Positions 1-6,458 of a DNA stretch of 13,960 nt are shown here, piece after piece. This DNA is from an uncultured Acetatifactor sp. (lineage in GTDB: Bacteria > Bacillota > Clostridia > Lachnospirales > Lachnospiraceae). Numbering within the stretch: position 1 is the stretch's first letter; every line of letters begins with the position of its first letter. The DNA lies in the NCBI GenBank assembly GCA_910584435.1, contig CAJUAP010000007.1:55974-69933 (forward strand), read 5' to 3'. Both the position numbers and the translations under genes were made by a program. The notes beneath the pieces were generated by a model. That model saw only the letters and a program-made list of their open reading frames with translations, was not told where the DNA came from and did not search any database.

Positions 1-1
1 T

Positions 2-79
2 ACAGGCCAGGGAGCGGAGGAGCCGGCCGGAAGTGCCGGTACAGGCCAGGGAGCGAAGGAGCCGGCCGGAAGTGCCGAT
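2..79 (+). repeat. Two tandem 39-bp in-frame repeats in the cellulase linker
   Basis: Units at 2-40 and 41-79 differ at two of 39 positions. They encode TGQGAEEPAGSAG and TGQGAKEPAGSAD. The base before the first unit (t) fits the end of a further copy, so the array probably continues left of the window. A Gly/Ala/Pro/Glu repeat of this kind is a typical flexible linker between an upstream domain and the GH5 domain. The unit length is a multiple of three, so copy-number change would keep the frame. Confidence 0.9.
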
Positions 80-1558
80 GTGCGTCAGGAGGGAAAGGTG
101 CCGGACGGAAGCACTGTAACGGCACAGGGGGCATTGGCTGTGGACGGAACACAGCTTGTCGATGCCTCCGGCAATGCGGTGCAGTTAAAGGGCATTAGTA
201 CTCACGGACTGGCATGGTATCCGGATTATGTGAATGAAGAATGCTTTCGGCAGCTGAAGGAAGAGTGGGGTGTTAATGTGGTCCGCCTGGCCATGTATAC
301 TGCAGAATACGGCGGTTACTGTTCCGGCGGAGACCAGGACGCTTTAAAGGAACTGGTGAGGACAGGCGTGGAATATGCTGTAGAATGCGGTTTGTATGTG
401 ATTATAGATTGGCATATCTTATCAGATGGGAATCCCAATACCTATTTGACACAGGCGAAGGAGTTTTTTGCAGAAATGTCGGATTTTTATAAAGATTATA
501 ACAATGTATTGTATGAAATCTGCAATGAACCCAATGGGGGGACTTCCTGGAGTGAGGTCAAGCAGTATGCGGAACAGGTGATAGAAGTCATTCGGGAAAA
601 TGATAAGGACGGAATTATTCTGGTGGGAACGCCGAACTGGAGCCAGTATGTGGATCAGGCGGCAGCAGACCCCATTACAGGATATGATAATATTATGTAT
701 ACATTGCATTACTATGCTGCAACGCATACGGAAGCACTTCGCAGTACATTGATTCAGGCAGTGGAAGACGGGCTTCCGGTTTTTGTATCGGAATATGGAA
801 TCTGTGATGCCAGTGGGAATGGTGCGATTGATGAGTTCCAGGCCAATCAATGGGTGGATACATTAGATGAATATAAGATAAGTTATGTGGCATGGAATTT
901 ATCTAATAAATCAGAGACCTCTGCAGTATTTAAAAGCAGCTGCAGTAAGATAAAAGGATTTACTGCGGATGATTTAAGTGATTCCGGCAGGTGGCTGTAT
1001 CATATGCTGAGGTCGCAGGGTTCTGCGGCTGATAGCAATCCTCCTGCAGGAGGAAACAATACAAACGGTATGGAGGATGAAAATCAGGGAGCTCCCGGGG
1101 ATGAACAGGGCGGCGGACCGGGGAACACAGCCGCAGACGGCACGAATGAACAGGGCGGCGGACCGGGAAACACAGATTCAGAGAATATGGGTGTACAGAA
1201 CAAACAGGAGAGTGCTGCGGAGGAGAATGATGCCCAGACAGGGACAGGCGTGGTCAATATTACTGCCGATGTGATAAACTCCTGGGGGCAGGGAGATGAG
1301 ACCTATTATCAGTACACCCTTACAATTACGAATGATACCGGAGCAGATGAAAGCGGCTGGACGGTACGAATCTCTTTCAGCAATGATATTGTCTTAAGCG
1401 GCGGCTGGAACGGGAACTATGAAGTCAACGGAAATGTTCTCACCATATCTGCCATGGATTACAATAGTTTTATTGCTGAGGGCGGAAGCGTTGAGAATAT
1501 TGGATTCATTCTGTACAGCGGGGAAAATCTGGCTATTCTTGAAGCAACAGAGCTTTGA
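2..1558 (+). CDS. Secreted endoglucanase, GH5 (subfamily 2-like) with C-terminal CBM2-like domain; 5' end missing
   Basis: Probable endo-beta-1,4-glucanase acting outside the cell on cellulose or related beta-glucans. The frame is open to the left edge, so the signal peptide and any upstream domains are not visible; a GTG at 80 is only an internal codon. Numbering from that codon: two 13-residue repeats lie just before it; residues about 18-310 are the GH5 barrel, with LKGISTHGLAWY (36-47), IIDWH (108-112), catalytic acid/base E150 in ICNEP, LHYYAATH (209-216) and nucleophile E238 in VSEYG. These motifs resemble the Bacillus Cel5A type. Residues about 314-392 form a Gly/Asn/Gln-rich linker containing a 15-residue repeat. 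Residues about 393-492 look like a CBM2-type cellulose-binding module (SWGQG, GWTVRISF, GGWNG, GFILYSG). The stop is followed after 35 bases by a receiver gene, with no terminator visible between them. The GH5 assignment is firm; the CBM2 call is by eye. Confidence 0.93.
   Translation, partial: TGQGAEEPAGSAGTGQGAKEPAGSADVRQEGKVPDGSTVTAQGALAVDGTQLVDASGNAVQLKGISTHGLAWYPDYVNEECFRQLKEEWGVNVVRLAMYTAEYGGYCSGGDQDALKELVRTGVEYAVECGLYVIIDWHILSDGNPNTYLTQAKEFFAEMSDFYKDYNNVLYEICNEPNGGTSWSEVKQYAEQVIEVIRENDKDGIILVGTPNWSQYVDQAAADPITGYDNIMYTLHYYAATHTEALRSTLIQAVEDGLPVFVSEYGICDASGNGAIDEFQANQWVDTLDEYKISYVAWNLSNKSETSAVFKSSCSKIKGFTADDLSDSGRWLYHMLRSQGSAADSNPPAGGNNTNGMEDENQGAPGDEQGGGPGNTAADGTNEQGGGPGNTDSENMGVQNKQESAAEENDAQTGTGVVNITADVINSWGQGDETYYQYTLTITNDTGADESGWTVRISFSNDIVLSGGWNGNYEVNGNVLTISAMDYNSFIAEGGSVENIGFILYSGENLAILEATEL
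1101..1175 (+). repeat. Direct repeat in the GH5-CBM linker
   Basis: A 30-bp sequence at 1101-1130 recurs at 1146-1175 with one difference, a 45-bp (15-codon) period. It encodes (D/N)EQGGGPGNT twice, inside the linker between the catalytic and carbohydrate-binding domains. Confidence 0.85.
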
Positions 1559-1593
1559 AATGCGGAAACGATGATTCAAAAGGAGAGAATGAT

Positions 1594-1956
1594 GTGGGCA
1601 GATGTATTTTAGTGGTGGATGATGAAGAGGTCAATCTGACATTGACGGAATATATTTTGAGAAGTCACTCTTATGAAGTAGTCACTGCAAGCTCCGGAGC
1701 TCAGGGATTGGATAAACTTAGAAACAGGATGATTGATTTGGTGCTTTTGGATATTGATATGCCTATTATGAACGGAATCAGAATGTTTGAGTTTATGAAA
1801 AAAGAATTTGCCAAAATACCGGTTATTTTTCTTACGGCATCCGGTTATAAAAGTGATGTTCTGGAAGTATTTAAAATGGGTGCTGCAGGTTATGTAAAAA
1901 AACCTTTCGAGCCTGCGGATCTGCTGGGGCGGATTGAGCAGGTTCTTGACAAATAA
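1594..1956 (+). CDS. Stand-alone response regulator receiver (CheY-like) protein
   Basis: A 120-residue protein consisting of a single phospho-receiver domain with no output domain. Visible landmarks: acidic pair D9-D10 (VVDDEE), phospho-acceptor D53 in LLDIDMP, T81 in FLTAS and K103 in KKPF, so all residues needed for phosphorylation are present. It probably passes signals by protein-protein contact, as CheY or Spo0F do; the partner kinase is not in the window. Start: the frame is open from a TTG at 1555 that overlaps the cellulase stop, but GTG 1594 is preferred because AGGAG (1581-1585) lies 8 bases before it and the domain begins right there. It sits 35 bases after the cellulase gene and before a strong terminator, so the two are probably co-transcribed. 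A link to cellulase control is inference from position only. Confidence 0.88.
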   Translation: MGRCILVVDDEEVNLTLTEYILRSHSYEVVTASSGAQGLDKLRNRMIDLVLLDIDMPIMNGIRMFEFMKKEFAKIPVIFLTASGYKSDVLEVFKMGAAGYVKKPFEPADLLGRIEQVLDK

Positions 1957-1978
1957 AGGACAGCACTTGACAAATAAA
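1945..1978 (+). repeat. Direct repeat CTTGACAAATAAA, two copies 21 bp apart
   Basis: CTTGACAAATAAA occurs at 1945-1957, overlapping the receiver gene's stop codon, and again at 1966-1978. The 21-bp offset is two helical turns. The 10-base core CTTGACAAAT occurs a third time at 2231-2240, where it forms the -35 region of the promoter for the GntR-type gene. The first two have no convincing -10 box at the right distance, so they are either regulator sites or copies of a duplicated promoter end. Confidence 0.7.
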
Positions 1979-2005
1979 TGACACATAAGGAAGTAAATTG
2001 GCTGG

Positions 2006-2040
2006 CAGGAAGTCTGATAGTGAGACTTCCTGTTTTATTA
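2006..2040 (+). terminator. Rho-independent terminator after the receiver gene
   Basis: Perfect 10-bp stem CAGGAAGTCT (2006-2015) / AGACTTCCTG (2023-2032), 7-base loop, then TTTTATTA. It lies 49 bases after the receiver stop and would end the cellulase-receiver transcript. Confidence 0.88.
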
Positions 2041-2041
2041 T

Positions 2042-2206
2042 GTAACAGTTCAGCCAGCCGATGTGAGCAGTCGAAAATCGTGCTCGCACGAATTTTCGGC
2101 TGATTATATCGGCTGAGGGAACGCCGTCTTATGAGCAAAGGTAGCTGCGAAGCAGCGGAAAGCACCGCAGGTGCAGCTTTGTGAATGGCGAGGGCTGAAC
2201 TGGTAC
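2042..2206. repeat. 165-bp structured intergenic element with terminal inverted repeats
   Basis: The ends are GTAACAGTTCAGCC (2042-2055) and GGCTGAACTGGTAC (2193-2206), inverted copies of each other with one mismatch. Inside are more self-complementary blocks: AGCCGAT (2056-2062) with ATCGGCT, enclosing a long hairpin CAGTCGAAAATCGTG / CACGAATTTTCGGCTG (about 2068-2102, tetraloop CTCG, one bulged A and one G-T pair); then GCTGC/GCAGC (2144-2156) and GCACC/GGTGC (2162-2174), both enclosed by CAAAG/CTTTG (2136-2140, 2177-2181). There is no plausible reading frame. The terminal motif recurs at 6373-6449 and 10637-10677. It could be a small non-autonomous mobile or REP-like element, or a structured RNA. 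Confidence 0.65.
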
Positions 2207-2231
2207 TTTGTTTATTTTTTTGCGGAACTAC

Positions 2232-2260
2232 TTGACAAATGACTGATTATGCTGTATATA
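2232..2260 (+). promoter_or_regulatory. Sigma-A-type promoter of the GntR/ABC operon
   Basis: Consensus -35 TTGACA at 2232-2237, a 17-base spacer, and -10 TATATA at 2255-2260. The start site would be near 2267, giving a leader of about 25 bases before the TTG start at 2291. CTGT (2252-2255) and ACAG (2271-2274) form a spaced dyad over the -10 and start region, a reasonable place for an autoregulatory operator of the repressor. The operator idea is inference. Confidence 0.7.
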
Positions 2261-2290
2261 TAACATATAAACAGATAAGGCGGTGGTGGT

Positions 2291-2665
2291 TTGAAATTAT
2301 TGCAGAATTCGGGCGTACCAATTTATCAACAGATTGCAGAGCAATTGAAGGTGGATATATTGGCTGGCAGGATGAAAGAAGGGGAGTATCTGCCATCTAT
2401 TCGTGGATTGGCGAAGGATTTGAAGATTAGTGTTATTACAACGATGAAGGCATATGAGCAATTGGAAGCGGAAGGACTTGTGACTGCGGCGCAGGGAAAA
2501 GGTTTCTATGTAAATGCACAGGACAGTGAGATGCTGAAGGAGCAGCATTTGCGCAAGGTGGAAGAGTCTCTGCTGGGAGCCATACAGGCAGCGGAGATTG
2601 CGGGAATGCCGGACAAGGAATTAATGGAAACATTGCAGACATTATTGCGTATGAGAGACAGCTAA
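2291..2665 (+). CDS. GntR-family transcriptional regulator, YtrA-type
   Basis: 124 residues. Residues about 9-75 are a GntR winged helix: PIYQQIAEQLKVDIL, then EGEYLPSIRGLAKDL, ISVITTMKAYEQLEAEGLV, and the wing QGKGFYV. The remaining roughly 50 residues are only a short helical tail, too small for a FadR/HutC-type ligand domain. That short layout, directly upstream of ABC exporter genes, is the hallmark of the YtrA subfamily, whose members repress their own operon and respond to envelope stress or cell-wall antibiotics; the actual signal here is unknown. The start is TTG (2291-2293), preceded by AAGG (2277-2280) and GGTGGTGG just upstream. A good promoter lies at 2232-2260. The ATPase gene starts 94 bases after the stop. 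Confidence 0.9.
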   Translation: MKLLQNSGVPIYQQIAEQLKVDILAGRMKEGEYLPSIRGLAKDLKISVITTMKAYEQLEAEGLVTAAQGKGFYVNAQDSEMLKEQHLRKVEESLLGAIQAAEIAGMPDKELMETLQTLLRMRDS

Positions 2666-2759
2666 TAGGCAGTATCAATGCCGCAGCACATATATTATAT
2701 GATGCAATGGCAGCATAAGAGAGAGATTCGGGTAACACAGGAAGGTAAGGAGAATAGAA

Positions 2760-3674
2760 ATGGAAAAAGCAAGCAATCATGCATTGGAAGATTATGTGAT
2801 ACGGGCATTGGATTTGGAGAAGAAATACAGGGGGTTCATGCTGAATATTCCCAGTCTGCAGGTACCAAAAGGTTTTGCTACGGCTTTGATTGGAGAAAAC
2901 GGGGCGGGTAAGACCACATTGCTCAATATTCTGGCAGGAATCAGATTGGATTTTAAGGGAAAAATTTCTTATTTTGCCGGACAAGGGAATGCCATTGACA
3001 GCAGCATTCAGGAACGTATTGGATATACGGGGCCGAACGGTTATTTCCTGCCCCATTGGACTCTTGCGCAGGTGGAGGAAATCAGCGAGTTGTTGTTTAC
3101 ACATTTCCATAAAGACAGATACCGCAGCATTTGTGAAGAATTGGGAATTACCCAAAGCCAGGTAAAAGAAGTGAAGAAGCTGTCGGACGGCAACAGGATG
3201 AAGCTGATGCTGGCGGCTGTTCTGGCAAGAGACACGGAACTGCTGATTTTAGACGAACCGGCTTCGCCGCTGGATCCATTGATGCGCGATACGCTCTGTG
3301 ATTTGATACGGGGATACCTGGAACAGGGCAATGGAGAGAATTCGGTGTTCTTTTCCACGCATAATATCGCTGATATGGAAAATGTGACGGATTATGCAAT
3401 CATTATGGAACATGGAACGATTGTGGAAGAAGGTTTTGTAGAAGAATTAAAGGAAAAATATATTCTGGTGAAAGGCGAGGCGAAGGATGCGGAGGCGGCA
3501 AAGGAAACTCTGTTCTCGATGACAAAAAGCAATTACGGTTTCGAGGGAATCTGCCTTGCGGAGAAGCTGAACCGGCTTGCCGGGATGGATACGGTGAGAG
3601 AGAGGGCGACGCTGTCTCAGATCAGTGTGGCAGTGATGAAGGCAAATACGAAACTGAAAATAGGTAGAAAGTGA
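2760..3674 (+). CDS. ABC transporter ATP-binding protein (YtrB/exporter type)
   Basis: 304-residue nucleotide-binding subunit, presumably powering the two membrane proteins encoded next. Visible motifs: Walker A GENGAGKTT (45-53), a degenerate signature LSDGN (141-145, normally LSGGQ), Walker B LLILDEP (161-167) and the H-loop STH with H201. The Q-loop region reads IGYTGPNGYF (87-96) with no obvious glutamine at the usual place, as also happens in exporter ATPases of this broad type. Residues beyond about 225 form a C-terminal extension seen in BcrA/YtrB-like proteins. The ATG at 2760 has AAGGAG (2747-2752) 7 bases upstream. Second gene of the GntR-led operon; likely an exporter or self-protection module because no substrate-binding protein is present. 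Substrate unknown. Confidence 0.93.
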   Translation: MEKASNHALEDYVIRALDLEKKYRGFMLNIPSLQVPKGFATALIGENGAGKTTLLNILAGIRLDFKGKISYFAGQGNAIDSSIQERIGYTGPNGYFLPHWTLAQVEEISELLFTHFHKDRYRSICEELGITQSQVKEVKKLSDGNRMKLMLAAVLARDTELLILDEPASPLDPLMRDTLCDLIRGYLEQGNGENSVFFSTHNIADMENVTDYAIIMEHGTIVEEGFVEELKEKYILVKGEAKDAEAAKETLFSMTKSNYGFEGICLAEKLNRLAGMDTVRERATLSQISVAVMKANTKLKIGRK

Positions 3675-3741
3675 AGGTTTCAAAAAAAGATTTGGCGGGA
3701 ACAGGCACGGAATATGCTGTAAAATATGGAAGAGTGATGGT

Positions 3742-4422
3742 ATGTTTAAAATGAAAAATAGATGGAAAAGTTATCTGGTGTTTACTTCTTTGGCTTATCG
3801 GGTACTGGTGTATTTGGGGATACCGGTGGTGCTGTCGGGGATGGCTGCTTATGTCGGAAGGAAATTGGGGGGCGGCGCTGCTCTTGTGGCTGCAGCGGTG
3901 CTTCTGCCGATGGCTGAGGCTGTCTCTGACAACTGGCTGTTTGGGGGGATTCATACAAAGGATACAGAGAAGATGGATTTCCTTAAGACCTCCGGCTGCG
4001 GCATGCGTATCATGAGGAATGCGCTTGGCCTGGATATGCTTCGGAAGTTGATTACTGCAGTGATTGTTCTGGGAATATGCTGTTTTGCATTTCCATGGAT
4101 AAACAGTGGAAACAGATTTGAAATGGGTCAGAAGGTACGGGAAGCGGATGAAATAATACAGATGGCAGTATACGGAGTGGGCGTCTCCTGGTTTTTCTCT
4201 GTGCTGGGGACTTTTCTTACCAGATATGGAAGTCAGCTCTGGTTTAATATGATAGTGGGTTACGGGCTGGTACTGCTTGAAACGGTATGCTGGTTTCTTC
4301 CGGGTCTGGAAGAACATCTTGTATTATATGCGCTGTTGTATCTGGCATTGGGGATCGGGGTTAGTCTGCTGGCTGTAAATGTGGCAATGAAGAAAGCGGA
4401 GGGAAGCTATTATGATAAATAA
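3742..4422 (+). CDS. ABC transporter membrane subunit 1 (putative)
   Basis: 226 residues with about six hydrophobic segments, near residues 11-38, 43-62, 101-121, 140-160, 165-187 and 190-212. There is a charged loop between segments 2 and 3 (about 63-100) and a Lys/Glu-rich C-terminus. I recognise no specific family motif. The role as a permease half is inferred from hydrophobicity and its place between an ABC ATPase gene and another membrane-protein gene, a standard pattern in YtrA-type operons. The ATG at 3742 has GGAAGAG (3728-3734) 7 bases upstream; a second ATG at 3751 is possible. The last 11 bases overlap the next gene, indicating translational coupling and probably a heteromeric membrane domain. 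Confidence 0.85.
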   Translation: MFKMKNRWKSYLVFTSLAYRVLVYLGIPVVLSGMAAYVGRKLGGGAALVAAAVLLPMAEAVSDNWLFGGIHTKDTEKMDFLKTSGCGMRIMRNALGLDMLRKLITAVIVLGICCFAFPWINSGNRFEMGQKVREADEIIQMAVYGVGVSWFFSVLGTFLTRYGSQLWFNMIVGYGLVLLETVCWFLPGLEEHLVLYALLYLALGIGVSLLAVNVAMKKAEGSYYDK

Positions 4423-5071
4423 CTGGAAGCTGGGGTTGAAAAGTCTGGAGTATGCATATGGAATTACGTCAAATTTTGTCCTGATGATTATCTTTGGGCT
4501 GATGGGCCTGGTGTTCTATATCATCGGTCCCGGAATCCACAATACTTTTATGGGAGGTTATATGCTGATGTGTACGGCGATTCTTCCAACACAAATGGTA
4601 TATTCTCTCAGTATGTCGAATATTGTGCAGTCATCACCTATGAAGAAGAAAATGCAGACAACCATCCCCGCAGCTTTTACCTGCGGCAATCTGATGATTA
4701 TGTACCTGATTAACGCAGTCATCCGCGGTATTATGGTGTGGGCACATCCGGAGACAGCGCTGGCCGCAGGAAAAGAGGTATTGCTGCTGGCATTGGTAAT
4801 AATGATGATGTCAGTTTATCTGGCGCTTGCCTTTAAATATTTCATGGTTTCTATTATTATGTTTATAGCTGTTTATTTTTCAATATTCAGGGGAATGAAT
4901 GCTATTGTACTGGATTGGTTTGAATCAGGGGCGGCTGTTTACATGGCTATGATTATACTGGGATTGGCATTTGTGGCAGTGGGTGGTATTGCACAGTATT
5001 TGTGCTCGCTGCTGGTGTATAAAGTGCCCATGTCTAAGATGGCACAGGCATCTCTGATAAAAAATTTGTAA
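4412..5071 (+). CDS. ABC transporter membrane subunit 2 (putative)
   Basis: 219 residues, strongly hydrophobic, with about six membrane segments, near 21-40, 48-66, 91-111, 122-140, 143-160 and 172-205. A short basic segment PMKKKMQ lies in the loop after the second segment. No family motif is recognisable beyond ABC-2-like permease character. The ATG at 4412 lies inside the end of the preceding gene and has GGAGG (4398-4402) 9 bases upstream, so the two subunits are translationally coupled. It is the last gene of the operon; no hairpin terminator is visible before the dinB promoter that begins 17 bases after the stop, so some read-through into dinB is possible. Confidence 0.85.
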   Translation: MINNWKLGLKSLEYAYGITSNFVLMIIFGLMGLVFYIIGPGIHNTFMGGYMLMCTAILPTQMVYSLSMSNIVQSSPMKKKMQTTIPAAFTCGNLMIMYLINAVIRGIMVWAHPETALAAGKEVLLLALVIMMMSVYLALAFKYFMVSIIMFIAVYFSIFRGMNAIVLDWFESGAAVYMAMIILGLAFVAVGGIAQYLCSLLVYKVPMSKMAQASLIKNL

Positions 5072-5087
5072 AAATTGACTTCCTGTC

Positions 5088-5116
5088 TTTACAAAGAACG
5101 GATGTTCTGGTATAAT
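5088..5116 (+). promoter_or_regulatory. dinB promoter with embedded LexA (SOS) box
   Basis: -35 TTTACA (5088-5093), a 17-base spacer, and -10 TATAAT (5111-5116), extended by TGG immediately before it. The spacer contains the palindrome AGAACGGATGTTCT (5095-5108), whose GAAC-N4-GTTC core (5096-5107) matches the Gram-positive LexA/DinR operator. LexA bound here would block RNA polymerase directly, so the gene should be induced by DNA damage. The start of transcription is predicted near 5123, which rules out translation starts before that point. Confidence 0.9.
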
Positions 5117-5158
5117 ATGTTCAGAAAGAAACAGATGTTTGAAAAGGAAGTGGCCGGA

Positions 5159-6367
5159 TTGGAAGACAGGATTATATTTCATGTGGATGTAAACAGCGCA
5201 TTTTTATCCTGGGAAGCGGTGCACCGGCTGAGGTGTGGGGGCGGCGTACAGGATCTGCGGACGATACCTTCCGCGGTGGGGGGTGATATTGCCAAGCGGC
5301 ATGGTGTTATTCTGGCGAAGTCCATTCCGGCGAAGAAATATGACATACGAACAGGGGAGCCGGTGGTGGATGCTGTGAAGAAATGTCCGCACCTGGTTCT
5401 CGCAGCGCCGAATCACAGGTTATATGAGGAAAACTCCCATGCCTTTATGGATATTCTGCGGAAATATTCCGATGTGGTGGAGCAATACAGCATAGATGAA
5501 GCTTTTGTGGATATGACAGGGACGGAATGGCTGTTTGGGAAGCCTGTGGAGGCGGCATACAGGATAAAGGATGAGATTCGGGATACCCTTGGTTTTACAG
5601 TGAATGTGGGAATCTCATCCAACAAATTACTGGCCAAGATGGCAAGTGAATTTGAAAAGCCGGATAAAGTACATACCTTGTTTCCGCAGGAAATCAAGGA
5701 GAAAATGTGGCCGCTTCCGGTACGCGAATTATTTCTGGTGGGAGGCGCTTCCGAGCAGAAATTGAAGAGGCTGGGAATCAACACGATCGGAGATTTAGCC
5801 CATGCGGATGTGAGGATGCTGAAAGCCAGTCTGAAGAAACATGGAGAGGCTGTCTGGAATTTTGCAAATGGGCGGGATGCGTCTGTTGTGGAGCGGGATG
5901 CGGCAGATAATAAATGCTATGGCAATTCCACCACCATAGCATTTGATGTGACAGATGGGGACACGGCTAAAATGATATTGCTTTCTCTGGCGGAGCAGGT
6001 AGGAAGCCGTCTTCGGAAGGACAATGTATGGATAGAGACGGTATCCGTGACCATTCGTTTCTTTGACTTATCCAAAGCATCCCATCAATGCGTATTGGAT
6101 CAAGGGACGAATATTACGGAGGAAATATATCATGCCGCATGCCGTCTGTTTGACGAATTCTGGGATGGCACGCCGATCCGTCTCCTGGGCCTGCAGACCG
6201 GGAAGGTGGTCAGGGATGGCGGCAGCAGGCAGTTGTCTCTGTTTGATGATACGGATTATGAGAAACTGGAGAAGCTGGATCGGGCCATAGACAATATCCG
6301 TGATCGATTTGGAGCAGGGGCGGTACAAAGGGCATCCTTTTTGCAGACGGATAAGAGGCAGAGATGA
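5159..6367 (+). CDS. dinB: Y-family DNA polymerase IV-type (DinB/UmuC-like)
   Basis: Error-prone translesion DNA polymerase of the SOS response. From the chosen start it has 402 residues: HVDVNSAFLSW (8-18) with metal-binding D10, YSIDEAF with catalytic D113 and E114, GISSNKLLAKMAS (polymerase core), a helix-hairpin-helix-type thumb region, the little-finger domain, and a C-terminal sliding-clamp motif QLSLF (358-362). By alignment with E. coli Pol IV, F15 matches the steric-gate F13. The frame is open from TTG 5075, but that lies upstream of the promoter. I prefer TTG 5159 because AAGGAAG (5144-5150) is 8 bases upstream and the family starts just before RIIFHVD; ATG 5135 (410 residues) is the alternative but has a weaker ribosome site. 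Its own promoter carries a LexA box. A short repeat element follows the stop. Confidence 0.93.
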   Translation: MEDRIIFHVDVNSAFLSWEAVHRLRCGGGVQDLRTIPSAVGGDIAKRHGVILAKSIPAKKYDIRTGEPVVDAVKKCPHLVLAAPNHRLYEENSHAFMDILRKYSDVVEQYSIDEAFVDMTGTEWLFGKPVEAAYRIKDEIRDTLGFTVNVGISSNKLLAKMASEFEKPDKVHTLFPQEIKEKMWPLPVRELFLVGGASEQKLKRLGINTIGDLAHADVRMLKASLKKHGEAVWNFANGRDASVVERDAADNKCYGNSTTIAFDVTDGDTAKMILLSLAEQVGSRLRKDNVWIETVSVTIRFFDLSKASHQCVLDQGTNITEEIYHAACRLFDEFWDGTPIRLLGLQTGKVVRDGGSRQLSLFDDTDYEKLEKLDRAIDNIRDRFGAGAVQRASFLQTDKRQR

Positions 6368-6372
6368 TTTCT

Positions 6373-6449
6373 GTAACAGTTCAGACAGCGTATTCTTTTC
6401 GCGTTTTGTGTGCATTCACGTAACAGTTCAGTGATATGTCTGAACCGTC
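6373..6449. repeat. Short intergenic element with three copies of the AACAGTTCAG motif
   Basis: GTAACAGTTCAG occurs at 6373-6384 and again, same orientation, at 6420-6431. An inverted copy TGTCTGAACCGTC lies at 6437-6449. GTTCAG (6426-6431) and CTGAAC (6440-6445) form a hairpin with an 8-base loop that extends outward past one mismatch. The element sits between the convergent dinB and 5'-nucleotidase genes, so it may also serve as a weak bidirectional terminator, although no clean T-run follows. Same motif as at 2042-2206 and 10637-10677. Confidence 0.7.
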
Positions 6450-6458
6450 AGCGGTTTC

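Noticed and set aside
1984..1996. 13-base match CATAAGGAAGTAA shared with 13423-13435
   Set aside because: About one chance 13-base match is expected in a window of this size, and there is no extended similarity around it.
2436..3155. 239-codon minus-strand ORF
   Set aside because: Lies opposite the GntR and ABC ATPase genes, has shadow-like composition and no ribosome site; the plus strand has clear family motifs.
3622..4317. 231-codon minus-strand ORF rich in His, Tyr, Pro and Ser
   Set aside because: Shadow of the first membrane-subunit gene, which has a good ribosome site and proper membrane segments.
5075..5158. Longer N-terminus for dinB starting at TTG 5075
   Set aside because: This start lies upstream of the promoter and would place the -35, LexA box and -10 in coding sequence; the transcript is predicted to begin near 5123.
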